Assembly (NCBI RefSeq): GCF_947255005.1
Contig: NZ_CAMYFI010000005.1
Span: 1-64,000, forward strand
Origin: an uncultured Tessaracoccus sp.
Lineage (GTDB): Bacteria > Actinomycetota > Actinomycetes > Propionibacteriales > Propionibacteriaceae
DNA: 64,000 nucleotides
Reading direction: 5' to 3'
Part shown: piece after piece, positions 35,329-44,185 of the stretch
Position numbering within the stretch: position 1 is the stretch's first letter
Layout of the letters: the number at the start of each line of letters is the position of its first letter
Notes under the pieces: model-generated
Seen by the model: only the letters and a program-made list of their open reading frames with translations
What the model was told of the DNA's origin: nothing
The model's database searches: none
Translations under genes and position numbers: made by a program

Positions 35329-36855
35329 ATGCCCTGCGTGGGTACGAACTCTTCTGTGGCTGAAACATCCTCCGATCAGTCGAGCCTTGATCGCTTCTTC
35401 GGCATCACCCGCCGTGGATCGACGGTGGGGCACGAGGTGCGCGGCGGGCTCGTGACATTCTTCGCGATGGCCTACATCATCGCGCTCAACCCCCTCATTC
35501 TCGGCACCTCCGCCGACATCAACGGCAACCTCATCTCGGGCGCCCCGCGCATGGTGAACGGTGAGGTCGACGCCGCCGCCGTCTCCGCATCCATCGGCAT
35601 GGTGGCGGCTGCGACGGCACTCATCGCCGGTATTCTCACCATCTTGATGGGCGTCATCGGGCGTTTCCCGATCGGCCTCGCGGCTGGCCTCGGCCTGAAC
35701 GCGCTCGTCGCCTACACGCTCGTGCCGCAAATGACCTGGGGTCAGGCCATGGGCCTCGTGGTGTGGGAGGGCATCCTCATCGGCGTGCTGGTGCTCACGG
35801 GCTTCCGCACGGCGGTGTTCAAAGCGGTGCCGCCGGCGCTGCGCAGCGCGATCTCCGTCGGTATCGGCTTGTTCATCGCCTTCGTCGGCCTCATCAATGC
35901 TGGCGTCGTACGGCCCGGCGGGGGTACCGTCGTGTCGCTTGGCATCGACGGGTCGCTCGTGGGCTGGCCGGTGTTCGTGTTCCTCTTCGGGTTCTTCCTC
36001 CTGATTGGGCTGCACGCTCGCAAGGTGAAGGGCTCCATCCTCATCTCGATCCTTGCTTCGACGGTGCTCGCCATCATCATCGAAACCATCGCCAAGGTGG
36101 GCCCGCAGGGTCCTGACGGCGCCAACCCGACGGGGTGGTCGCTCAACGTGCCGAAGCTCAGCGACTTCCAGCTGCCCGACCTCTCCTTGCTGGGCAACGT
36201 CGACATGATCGGCGCGTTCTTCCCCAACGGCGAGTTCTCGCTCACGCGCACGCTGTCGCTCGTGGTGCTCGTCTTCTCGCTGCTGCTGGCTGACTTCTTC
36301 GACACCATGGGCACCGTCGTGGCCGTGGGTTCTGAGGGCGGGCTGCTCGATGAGCATGGCATGCCCGAGCGCCCCACCGAGATCCTGCTCGTTGATTCGT
36401 TCGGCGCTATCGCCGGCGGGCTGGGTTCGGTGTCGTCGAACACCTGTTTCGTGGAATCCACCACCGGTGTGGGCGAGGGGGCCCGTACCGGCCTCGCGTC
36501 GGTGGTAACGGGGTTAGCGTTCATCGCCTCGATGTTCCTCGCACCCATCATCAACATGGTGCCCTCCGAGGCGGCGTCTCCGGCGCTCGCGTTCGTCGGG
36601 TTCTTGATGATCTCGCAGGTGGTGGAAGTCGATTGGACGAAGCCCGAGCTCGGCATCCCCGCGTTCTTCACCATCATCTTCATGCCGTTCTCGTACTCGA
36701 TCGCCACAGGCATCGGCGTTGGCTTCCTCGCCTACGTGTTCTTGAACGTCGTGATGGGCAAGGCGAGGAAGATCCACCCGCTGATGTACGTCGTCGCGGC
36801 CATGTTCATCATCTACTTCGTACAGGGCCCGATCTTGGAGCTCATTGGAGGCTAG
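35329..36855 (+). CDS. NCS2-family purine permease (AzgA/PbuG type)
   Basis: 508 residues from ATG 35329 (GTG 35338 also possible). This is a proton-coupled purine permease of the AzgA-type NCS2 subfamily with about 13 membrane segments. Family features are RGGLVTFFAMAYIIALNPLI near the N-terminus, GLGLNALVAYTLV, and LLADFFDTMGTVVAVG with the substrate-binding acidic residue, then SSNTCFVESTTGVGEGARTGL. Adenine, hypoxanthine or guanine is the likely substrate. It is followed by inverted repeats C1 and C2. Confidence 0.92.
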   Translation: MPCVGTNSSVAETSSDQSSLDRFFGITRRGSTVGHEVRGGLVTFFAMAYIIALNPLILGTSADINGNLISGAPRMVNGEVDAAAVSASIGMVAAATALIAGILTILMGVIGRFPIGLAAGLGLNALVAYTLVPQMTWGQAMGLVVWEGILIGVLVLTGFRTAVFKAVPPALRSAISVGIGLFIAFVGLINAGVVRPGGGTVVSLGIDGSLVGWPVFVFLFGFFLLIGLHARKVKGSILISILASTVLAIIIETIAKVGPQGPDGANPTGWSLNVPKLSDFQLPDLSLLGNVDMIGAFFPNGEFSLTRTLSLVVLVFSLLLADFFDTMGTVVAVGSEGGLLDEHGMPERPTEILLVDSFGAIAGGLGSVSSNTCFVESTTGVGEGARTGLASVVTGLAFIASMFLAPIINMVPSEAASPALAFVGFLMISQVVEVDWTKPELGIPAFFTIIFMPFSYSIATGIGVGFLAYVFLNVVMGKARKIHPLMYVVAAMFIIYFVQGPILELIGG

Positions 36856-36871
36856 GGCTACTCGCAAAAGC

Positions 36872-36945
36872 GACCGTTATCCTCCACGAGAAGCATCGCA
36901 ACCCCCGGTTTCGCGAGAAATCGTCAGGTGTGGAGGATAACGGTC
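36872..36945. repeat. Inverted repeat element C1
   Basis: Perfect 16-bp arms (GACCGTTATCCTCCAC and its complement) around a 42-nt loop, 17 bp after the permease stop. Confidence 0.85.
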
Positions 36946-37040
36946 AAACACCAGCCGGGTTTGGCGGGCTACCTGCCGGACAGCCAGCGCGCAGCCGTCA
37001 GCCCAGCGCGGCGGCTCAAGCCGAGGCCGACACACCAATC

Positions 37041-37116
37041 TGACCGTTATCCTCCACGCGCGCAAAAAATCCCAACAACAAGGGGGTCGCGGGCTTCCCG
37101 TGGAGGATAACGGTCA
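37041..37116. repeat. Inverted repeat element C2
   Basis: The same arm sequence as C1, extended to 18 bp (TGACCGTTATCCTCCACG), with a 40-nt loop unrelated to that of C1. It lies 12 bp before the convergent end of the GyrI-like gene. Nothing gene-like is seen in 36856-37127. Confidence 0.85.
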
Positions 37117-37127
37117 ACTTTTCTGGG

Positions 37128-37616
37128 TCAGCGGCGCTTGACGGGCGCGGCGAGCCGCGTCAGGTAGTGGCGCTCCTCGCGCCCGGGAGCCGGCGGCACA
37201 TCGTAGTACTCCCAGAATGGGCGGTTGGTCTCGTACCCGCGTTCGGCCAAGCGCTGCTGCAGCTCCTGCCACGCATCGCCGATGTCTTCGAAGCCGCCCT
37301 TGAACTTGGCGACGGCGGTGCTGCCGGCAGGCAGCTCGGAGCCCTGGATGAGCACTTCACCAATCTTTACAACTTCGCCCCAGGCCTCCTCGACGGGGAA
37401 GCCCACCTCGAGGGTCACCGTCTCCATGAGACGCGTGTCGTACCTGCTGAATCCAGGGCCGTTCGGCACGAACCGGCGCTCGCGGATCGCCCTGCCGAGA
37501 GCCGTGAAGCTCTCGTCCATGAAGCTGGCAAGTTCCTCGACGGAAATGTTGTCGCCGCGGACCACCACCGTCGGCGTCCCTAGGAATTCGATGATCTCGG
37601 GGTCGGTCATACTCAT
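37128..37616 (-). CDS. GyrI-like (AraC effector-binding) domain protein
   Basis: 162 residues (ATG 37616; ATG 37610 also possible). The ETVTLEVGFPVEEAWGE...SELPAGSTAVAKFKGGF pattern is that of the GyrI-like small-molecule-binding domain: paired beta-strands, then a helix carrying GDAWQELQQRL and a final FWEYYDVPP strand. It has no DNA-binding domain, so it is a stand-alone ligand-binding protein. Divergent from pyc. Confidence 0.8.
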   Translation of the reverse strand: MSMTDPEIIEFLGTPTVVVRGDNISVEELASFMDESFTALGRAIRERRFVPNGPGFSRYDTRLMETVTLEVGFPVEEAWGEVVKIGEVLIQGSELPAGSTAVAKFKGGFEDIGDAWQELQQRLAERGYETNRPFWEYYDVPPAPGREERHYLTRLAAPVKRR

Positions 37617-37699
37617 ACCCGCACATTACCGGCTGCTCAGGGCCTTGACTGACGGACAGGAGGGGCGACGTTCTCCATCGGGCTTGTACGCTGTCAACC

Positions 37700-40600
37700 A
37701 TGCTGAGCAAGGTATTGGTTGCCAACCGTGGCGAGATCGCTGTCCGCGCCTTTCGCGCCGCGTACGAACTCGGACTGCATACCGTTGCGGTGTTCCCTCA
37801 TGAGGATCGCAACGCGGATCACCGGGTCAAGGCCGACGAGTCGTATCTGATCGGCGAGGAGGGCCATCCCGTTCGTGCCTACCTCAACATCGACGAGCTC
37901 ATCCGTGTTGCGAAAGAGTCGGAGGCGGATGCGATTTACCCCGGTTACGGCTTCCTGTCGGAGAACCCTGAGCTCGCGCAAGCCTGCGCTGACAACGACA
38001 TCAAGTTCATTGGTCCCGCCCCGCACGTCCTCGAAATGGCCGGCAACAAGGTGCGCGCCGTCGATGCCGCCCGTAAGGCAGGGGTACCGACGCTGCAGTC
38101 GTCGAAGCCCAGCACCGACATCGACGAGCTTGAGGCCGCCGCGAAGGACATCGGCTTCCCCGTCTTCATCAAGGCCGTTTCCGGGGGCGGTGGGCGCGGT
38201 ATGCGTCGCGTCGACGACCCGGCGAAGTTCCGCGACGAGCTCGGCGCCGCCATGCGTGAAGCCGACGGTGCGTTCGGCGACCCGACGGTGTTCGTCGAGC
38301 AGGCGGTGCAGGGCCCGCGCCACATCGAGGTGCAGATCCTCGGCGACGAGCACGGGAACATCGTGCACCTCTTCGAGCGCGACTGCTCGGTGCAGCGCCG
38401 CCACCAGAAGGTGGTGGAGCTGGCGCCCGCACCGTTCATCACCGACGAGCAACGCGAGGCCCTCACCTCCGACGCCGTGAAGTTCGCGAAGGCCATCAAC
38501 TACTCGTGCGCCGGCACCGTCGAGTTCCTTGTGGAAACTGAAGGCCCGCGCGCCGGGCAGCACGTGTTCATCGAGATGAACCCCCGCATCCAGGTGGAGC
38601 ACACGGTTACCGAAGAAATCACCGACGTCGACCTCGTCCAGGCGCAGATGCGCGTTGCCAACGGGGAGACCCTCGAACAGATCGGCATTCGCCAAGACGA
38701 GCTCCAGATCCGTGGCGCCGCGCTGCAGTGTCGCATCACGACGGAAGACCCGTCGAACTCGTTCCGCCCGGACACCGGCCTCATCACGGCGTACCGCTCC
38801 GCGAATGGCTCGGGCATCCGCCTCGACGGTGGCACCACCGGCACCGGCGTCGAGATCTCGCCGCACTTCGACTCGCTGCTGGTGAAACTCACCGCGCGCG
38901 GACGCGACCTCGACATGGCCCTGGCGCGCGCCCGCCGCGCGCTGGCCGAGTTCCGGGTGCGCGGCGTCGCCACGAATATCGCATTCCTGCGTGCGCTGCT
39001 CGACGACCCGGACTTCGCAAAACCGGGCATGACCACGTCGTTCATCGACGATCGCCCCTACCTGTTGACCTCCCGCACCCCCGCAGACCGCGCCACGAAA
39101 CTGTTGCGCTGGGTGGCGGACAAGACGGTGAACCGCCCCTACGGCGAGGCCCCCACGCATCTGGACCCGGCGCATAAGTTGCCGAAACTCGACACCTCCG
39201 CCCCCATTCCCGACGGTGCCCGCCAGCGCCTGCAGGAGCTCGGTCCAGCGGCGTTTGCGCGCGAACTGCGCGCGTCCACGGCCGTTGGTGTCACGGACAC
39301 GACGTACCGCGACGCCCACCAGTCGCTGCTCGCCACGCGCGTTCGCACCCGCGACCTGCTCGCCGTCGCACCCCACCAGGCGCGGTTGCTGCCGCACATG
39401 CTTTCGGTCGAGTGCTGGGGAGGGGCCACCTACGACGTCGCGTTGCGCTTCCTCGGCGAGGACCCGTGGGAGCGGCTGGCGAAGCTGCGTGCGGCCATGC
39501 CCAACCAGAACCTGCAGATGCTGCTACGCGGGCGCAACACCGTCGGCTACACCCCGTATCCGACGAAGGTCACCGAGGCGTTCGTCGACGAGGCCGCCAG
39601 CGTCGGCATCGACATCTTCCGCATCTTCGACGCGCTCAACGACGTCGACCAGATGCGCCCCGCGATCGACGCGGTGCTGGGCACGTCGTCGGTAGCCGAA
39701 GTGGCGCTGTGCTACACCTCGAACCTGCTGGACCCGACGGAGACCACCTATACGCTCGACCACTACCTGCGCCTGGCGGAGGAGATCGTCGAGGCGGGCG
39801 CACACATCTTGGCCATCAAGGACATGGCCGGCCTACTGCGCCCCGAAGCGGCGAGGCGCCTCGTCGGCGCGCTGCGTGAGCGGTTCGATCTGCCTGTGCA
39901 CCTGCACACCCACGACACGACGGGCGGTCAGGTGGCCACGCTCGTCGCGGCCATCGAGGCCGGGGTTGACGCCGTCGACGTGGCGAACTCGGCGCTGAGC
40001 TCGACGACGTCGCAGCCGCCGATGTCCGCACTGCTGGCGGCGCTGGACGGCACCGACCGCGCGCCCGACCTCGACGCCCAGGCGGTGCTCGATCTCGAGC
40101 CTTACTGGGAAGCCGTGCGGAAGCTCTACCGGCCGTTCGAGTCGGGATTGCCGGCCCCGACGGGGCGTGTCTACGACCACGAAATCCCCGGCGGGCAGCT
40201 CTCCAACCTGCGTCAGCAGGCGATTGCGCTCGGCCTCGGTGACCGTTTCGAGGCCGTCGAGGACATGTACACCGCTGCCAGCCGCATCCTTGGCCGGCCG
40301 ACGAAGGTGACGCCGTCGTCGAAGGTGGTGGGCGATCTCGCACTGCATCTGGTTGCCGTCGGCGCTGACCCCGAGGAATTCGAGGCCGACCCGCAGCGCT
40401 TCGACATCCCCGATTCCGTGATCGGTTTCCTGAACGGCGAGCTCGGCACGCCGGCGGGTGGCTGGCCCGAGCCGTTCCGGTCGAAGGCCCTCGAAGGCAG
40501 GAAGCAGCCGGTGCGCATCACCGAGGTGCCAGCCGACGACCTGCCGCGCCTGGACGAGCCTGGACGCGAGCGGCAGGAGACGTTGAACCGCCTGCTCTTC

Positions 40601-41095
40601 CCCGGCCCGGCGAAGGAATTTGACCAGCTCAGGGGCGATTTCGGCGACGTGTCCGTCATCCCGACGATTCCGTTCCTGTACGGCATGGAACCCGACGGGG
40701 AGTACGTCGTGCCGCTCGGCAAGGGCGTTGAGCTCCTCATGGGGCTTGAGTCCATCAGCGCCCCCGACAAGCGCGCGAAGCGTCAGGTCATGGCGACGAT
40801 GAACGGCCAGCTGCGTCCGATCCGGGTGCGCGACGAGTCCGTCGAGTCCGAGGTGCCCGCCGCGGAGAAGGCGGACCCGAACGTCGCCGGGCACGTCGCC
40901 GTCCCGTTCTCGGGTGCGGTGACGGCGAGCGTCACGGTGGGAGACAAGGTGGAGGCCGGGCATCCCGTCGCGACGATCGAGGCCATGAAGATGGAGGCGA
41001 GCATCAATGCGCCCATCGCTGGCACCGTGCAGCGCATCGCCATCAACGGCACGACGCCGCTCTCGGGCGGCGACTTGGTGCTCGTGATCGAGTGA
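37700..41095 (+). CDS. pyc: Pyruvate carboxylase
   Basis: 1131 residues, full-length single-chain enzyme. It adds CO2 to pyruvate, using ATP and biotin, to make oxaloacetate. Domains: biotin carboxylase (1-450, with VANRGEIAVR, GGGGRGMRRV and EMNPRIQVEHTVTE), carboxyltransferase (about 530-800, with TYRDAHQSLLATRVRT, ECWGGATYDVALRFL, IKDMAGLL, and HTHDTTGG), and the biotin carrier domain with EAMKMEAS and biotinyl-Lys1097. In a propionate producer, which also makes oxaloacetate through transcarboxylase, it provides ATP-driven replenishment. The carboxyltransferase domain is homologous to the 5S subunit at 61961. A terminator-like perfect hairpin follows. Confidence 0.97.
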   Translation: MLSKVLVANRGEIAVRAFRAAYELGLHTVAVFPHEDRNADHRVKADESYLIGEEGHPVRAYLNIDELIRVAKESEADAIYPGYGFLSENPELAQACADNDIKFIGPAPHVLEMAGNKVRAVDAARKAGVPTLQSSKPSTDIDELEAAAKDIGFPVFIKAVSGGGGRGMRRVDDPAKFRDELGAAMREADGAFGDPTVFVEQAVQGPRHIEVQILGDEHGNIVHLFERDCSVQRRHQKVVELAPAPFITDEQREALTSDAVKFAKAINYSCAGTVEFLVETEGPRAGQHVFIEMNPRIQVEHTVTEEITDVDLVQAQMRVANGETLEQIGIRQDELQIRGAALQCRITTEDPSNSFRPDTGLITAYRSANGSGIRLDGGTTGTGVEISPHFDSLLVKLTARGRDLDMALARARRALAEFRVRGVATNIAFLRALLDDPDFAKPGMTTSFIDDRPYLLTSRTPADRATKLLRWVADKTVNRPYGEAPTHLDPAHKLPKLDTSAPIPDGARQRLQELGPAAFARELRASTAVGVTDTTYRDAHQSLLATRVRTRDLLAVAPHQARLLPHMLSVECWGGATYDVALRFLGEDPWERLAKLRAAMPNQNLQMLLRGRNTVGYTPYPTKVTEAFVDEAASVGIDIFRIFDALNDVDQMRPAIDAVLGTSSVAEVALCYTSNLLDPTETTYTLDHYLRLAEEIVEAGAHILAIKDMAGLLRPEAARRLVGALRERFDLPVHLHTHDTTGGQVATLVAAIEAGVDAVDVANSALSSTTSQPPMSALLAALDGTDRAPDLDAQAVLDLEPYWEAVRKLYRPFESGLPAPTGRVYDHEIPGGQLSNLRQQAIALGLGDRFEAVEDMYTAASRILGRPTKVTPSSKVVGDLALHLVAVGADPEEFEADPQRFDIPDSVIGFLNGELGTPAGGWPEPFRSKALEGRKQPVRITEVPADDLPRLDEPGRERQETLNRLLFPGPAKEFDQLRGDFGDVSVIPTIPFLYGMEPDGEYVVPLGKGVELLMGLESISAPDKRAKRQVMATMNGQLRPIRVRDESVESEVPAAEKADPNVAGHVAVPFSGAVTASVTVGDKVEAGHPVATIEAMKMEASINAPIAGTVQRIAINGTTPLSGGDLVLVIE

Positions 41096-41136
41096 CCCTC
41101 CGTTCCCTGTGCTGCATGCGCCACCACGGGGGACGT

Positions 41137-41190
41137 CAATAAGGAATGCTGGAACCCACCAAACACGGTGGGTTCCAGCATTCCTTATTG
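41137..41190. terminator. Perfect 24-bp hairpin D (bidirectional terminator?)
   Basis: Two 24-bp arms, fully complementary, beginning CAATAAGGAATGCTGGAACC, with the six-base loop AAACAC. It lies between the convergent ends of pyc and the small membrane protein gene; the A/T-rich outer ends give a T-rich tract on either strand. Confidence 0.75.
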
Positions 41191-41207
41191 CGGGCGGGGT
41201 CGTTTGG

Positions 41208-41684
41208 TTACTGGGGTGCGGTTGGCAGGCTGGCTGGATCCACCGTCGTTGGTTGATCGTCGAGGGGGATGTCCCAGGTGCGGTCTTCGCGGGAGCCAGC
41301 TACGCCCTTCTGCTGCACGAAAAACCCGGCGGCTTCGGGTAGCTGGTAGAGCCACGTGGTCTGCTCTCTACCGCCAGCTTGGGCGACGATAATAGTCAGC
41401 GGGAGCTGGTCTACAGGCTCACGTGGGTGGGTGCCGCGGTCCACCCTAGTCTCCAGCCCTGGGCTGCAATCAACCTGTTTTCTGGTGACTTGCTCTGCGT
41501 GCCCGTCGAGCGCCGAGCGATGGTAGATCACCAGGTCGGCGGTCGTCGCACCTGCCGGGCACATGGAGATGGCTGTCTTGTATTCGCGCGGCATGAGCTG
41601 CCGCCACACCACGACGCCAGCCCCGATGACAACGCTCACTACCACCACGACAATGGCGAGCACCGTCCACTGTTTGCGGCTCAT
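41208..41684 (-). CDS. Small membrane-anchored protein
   Basis: 158 residues. N-terminal membrane anchor (VLAIVVVVVSVVIGAGVVVW), then an extracellular domain with two cysteines (SMCPAG and VDCSPG) and a Pro/Thr-rich tail. No family recognised. It overlaps the lipoprotein gene upstream by four bases, so the two are one operon. Confidence 0.7.
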   Translation of the reverse strand: MSRKQWTVLAIVVVVVSVVIGAGVVVWRQLMPREYKTAISMCPAGATTADLVIYHRSALDGHAEQVTRKQVDCSPGLETRVDRGTHPREPVDQLPLTIIVAQAGGREQTTWLYQLPEAAGFFVQQKGVAGSREDRTWDIPLDDQPTTVDPASLPTAPQ

Positions 41685-42157
41685 GATGCCCTCCGGTGTT
41701 CTGACAGGGGCACTTGGCTGACATCGACGGTGTCCCCGGTGTCTTCCAATGGCACGAACGTACCAGGTCCGACGAGTTGGCCGCCGTAGTGCACATCCAC
41801 CCAGCCGCTGGCCTCAGTCCATATCCAATTGGTCTTCGGGTTGTGGTACGCGTGGAGCGCTTCGACGGTGCTGCCGTTGGTCAGAGTGATGACGAACGAT
41901 TCGTAGTGTGCATGCTCGTCGGGCTCGGACACCTGCTTGCCCTTCGAGCGGGTGAGGTAGCTGATGATCTTGCCGACGTCGGTGCGATTGGTGATGTGGT
42001 GTCGGGTGGCCTGGGGGCCGTCGTCGAAGAGGTAGACGTCCATCGACACTGCGTCCACGGGGCTTAGCTTGGAGTCAACTACCGGCGTCGCCGGGGCGCA
42101 GGCCGTGACACACAGCAGCGAGGCCGCTGCACAGACTATGAAAGGCACGCGTTGCAT
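41681..42157 (-). CDS. Lipoprotein
   Basis: 158 residues from ATG 42157, with GAGGAA at a normal distance. The signal peptide ends in lipobox VTAC (Cys at about 20). The mature part has a MDVYLFDDG strand, HHITNRTDVGKIISYL, and a region with FVITLTNGSTVEALHAY. No catalytic motif. It overlaps the membrane-anchored protein by four bases. Both may act together at the cell surface. Confidence 0.72.
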   Translation of the reverse strand: MQRVPFIVCAAASLLCVTACAPATPVVDSKLSPVDAVSMDVYLFDDGPQATRHHITNRTDVGKIISYLTRSKGKQVSEPDEHAHYESFVITLTNGSTVEALHAYHNPKTNWIWTEASGWVDVHYGGQLVGPGTFVPLEDTGDTVDVSQVPLSEHRRAS

Positions 42158-42315
42158 GGCGGGTTCCTCACTGAACTCGGCATCGGGTATTGGAGCCGGC
42201 AAATCCGGATTTGAGTACTGCTCGATTATCCCCCCCTCCATCCATCATGCAAGGCAACCTCTCGTTGCGCTCCGGCTTCCGAGTTCGAACTCGATGGAAG
42301 CCAGAGCGCGACGAG

Positions 42316-43623
42316 CTATGAGAGCAGCCCCAGCGAGCCTGGCAGCCAGAGGCTGAGCGCTGGTACGAACACGACGATGAGCAGGCCCACGATAATGGCG
42401 AGGAGGAACCACAGAAGCTTGCCGACGACGGGCTCGATGCGCATACCGGCCACCCTGGCGCCGATGAAGAGCACGTTGCCTACCGGCGGGGTGATGACGC
42501 CCACCGAGAGGTTGTACACAATGATGGCGCCGAAATGCACGGGGTCGATACCCATCTCGGTGACGATCGGCAGGAAGATCGGCGTGAAGATCAAGATGGC
42601 CGGCGTCGGGTCCATGAACGTACCCACGACGAGCAGGATGAGCATCATGATGACGAGGATGATCTGCGGGTTGTCGGTGAGGCCGAGCAGACCGGCCGAA
42701 ACCGCTTCCGGGATTCGGGCGAAGGTCATCATGAACGACAGCGCGGAAGCCACGCCAATGAGGAGCGTGATGATGGCCGTCGTTTGGGCCGCCTCGATGA
42801 GTACCTCTGGAAGCTTGCGAACTTCGAGCTGTCGGTAGGCGAAGCCCAGCACCAGGCAGTACACGACGGCGATGCCGGCGGATTCCGTCGGAGTGAACCA
42901 TCCTGCGAGGATGCCGCCCACGACGATGACGATCATGAGTAGCGACGGGACGGCCTTCCAGATGGTGACTAGTGCAACCTTGAGCGGGAGCCGTTCGTCG
43001 CTGGTGGGTGCCCCGTAGCGCCGGTGCAACGCGAACACCACCACGAGACACGCCAGTACCCACACGAGGCCGGGGCCGACGCCAGCCATGAACAAGGCAG
43101 CCACCGACGTTGAGCTCACGAGGGAGTACACGATGAATGTGTTCGACGGGGGAATGAGCATGCCGGCAGGTGCCGAGGCCACGTTGACTGCCGCCGCGTA
43201 GGCGCGGTTGTAGCCTTCTTGCCGCATTCTCGGCTGCGTGACGGTGCCGACGGCAGCAGCCGCAGCCACCGCGGCGCCGGATACTGCACCAAAGAGCCCG
43301 TTGGCTACCACGTTGGTTGCCGCCATCGATGACGGCATCTTCCCGACGAGTACCTTCGCCGCGTCGATGAGACGATTTGCGATACCGCCAGAGTTCATTA
43401 ACACGCCTGCGAGAACAAACAGCGGAATGGCTAGGAGCGGGAAGCTGTTGATGCCGGTGAACATGCGTTGCGCAGTGAGGAATACCGCTGAATCCCAGCC
43501 GATGAACACCACTGCGGCAGCGAGTGAAGGTAGGCCGATGGAGATTGCCACCGGAAAGCCCAGCGCGATACAGGCGAGAATGCCAACAATGAGCACGAGC
43601 GATGCGAGCGTTACGGGATCCAT
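42316..43623 (-). CDS. dctM: TRAP transporter large permease (DctM)
   Basis: 435 residues, twelve hydrophobic segments. Family features include MFTGINSFPLLAIPLFVLAG, NSGGIANRLIDAAKVLVGKMP, GAVSGAAVAAAAAVGTVTQPRM, ASAPAGMLIPPSNTFIVYS and VGVITPPVGNVLFIGARVAG. It forms the sodium-coupled translocation channel. It begins one base after dctQ. Confidence 0.95.
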   Translation of the reverse strand: MDPVTLASLVLIVGILACIALGFPVAISIGLPSLAAAVVFIGWDSAVFLTAQRMFTGINSFPLLAIPLFVLAGVLMNSGGIANRLIDAAKVLVGKMPSSMAATNVVANGLFGAVSGAAVAAAAAVGTVTQPRMRQEGYNRAYAAAVNVASAPAGMLIPPSNTFIVYSLVSSTSVAALFMAGVGPGLVWVLACLVVVFALHRRYGAPTSDERLPLKVALVTIWKAVPSLLMIVIVVGGILAGWFTPTESAGIAVVYCLVLGFAYRQLEVRKLPEVLIEAAQTTAIITLLIGVASALSFMMTFARIPEAVSAGLLGLTDNPQIILVIMMLILLVVGTFMDPTPAILIFTPIFLPIVTEMGIDPVHFGAIIVYNLSVGVITPPVGNVLFIGARVAGMRIEPVVGKLLWFLLAIIVGLLIVVFVPALSLWLPGSLGLLS

Positions 43624-43624
43624 G

Positions 43625-44185
43625 TCAGTGCTCCTCTTCCTCGACGGATGCCTGCTCGGCCTCGGCTTCTTCGATCTGCGCTAAGGCTTGCTGCTCTGCC
43701 TCGTCGAGCTGGTACGGAGGCTCCACCCCGCGCACAATTTCGATGGTTTGGTACCAGGCGTAGAACACGATGAGCGCGCCTGTGAAGGGCATCACTGTGT
43801 ACATCATTCCCATGGTGCCCGGCAACGACGAGAGCCCCTGCCCCCATGCGCGGATGGACGCCCGCACTCCGCCCCAGATCAGCACCAGTATCGCGAACGC
43901 CATGACTGCCACCTGGGCCAGTACTGCGGTGCGTTTCTGTCCGGCTTCCTTTTGGCGTCGTACGAGGAAGTCGACGGCGATGTGACCCTTCTCTGAAAAC
44001 ACCAACGCGCTCGCCATGAACCCAAGCCACACGAATGTGAAGCGTGCCCCTTCCTCCGCCCACGAGCTAGGGGAGCCCGCGAGGCGGGTGACCACCTGCC
44101 AGATGACGATGAGCACGAGCGCTGCAAACAGGATCACGCACGCCCACTTCAGGACAGCATCGAGACCCTTCTTGACGGGGATCAT
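43625..44185 (-). CDS. dctQ: TRAP transporter small permease (DctQ)
   Basis: 186 residues with four membrane segments. WQVVTRLAGSPSSWAEEGARFTFVWLGF and GHIAVDFLV are typical. The C-terminal tail is unusually acidic (EEAEAEQASVEEEEH). It overlaps dctP by four bases. Confidence 0.93.
   Translation of the reverse strand: MIPVKKGLDAVLKWACVILFAALVLIVIWQVVTRLAGSPSSWAEEGARFTFVWLGFMASALVFSEKGHIAVDFLVRRQKEAGQKRTAVLAQVAVMAFAILVLIWGGVRASIRAWGQGLSSLPGTMGMMYTVMPFTGALIVFYAWYQTIEIVRGVEPPYQLDEAEQQALAQIEEAEAEQASVEEEEH

Noticed and set aside
34711..36357. A 548-codon open frame on the minus strand through the purine permease
   Set aside because: Only the part from ATG 35256 (the lipoprotein) is real; the rest is antisense to the permease.
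36872..37116. Elements C1/C2 as ordinary terminators
   Set aside because: Loops of 40 nt or more and no T tract make intrinsic termination unlikely, although they lie between convergent genes.
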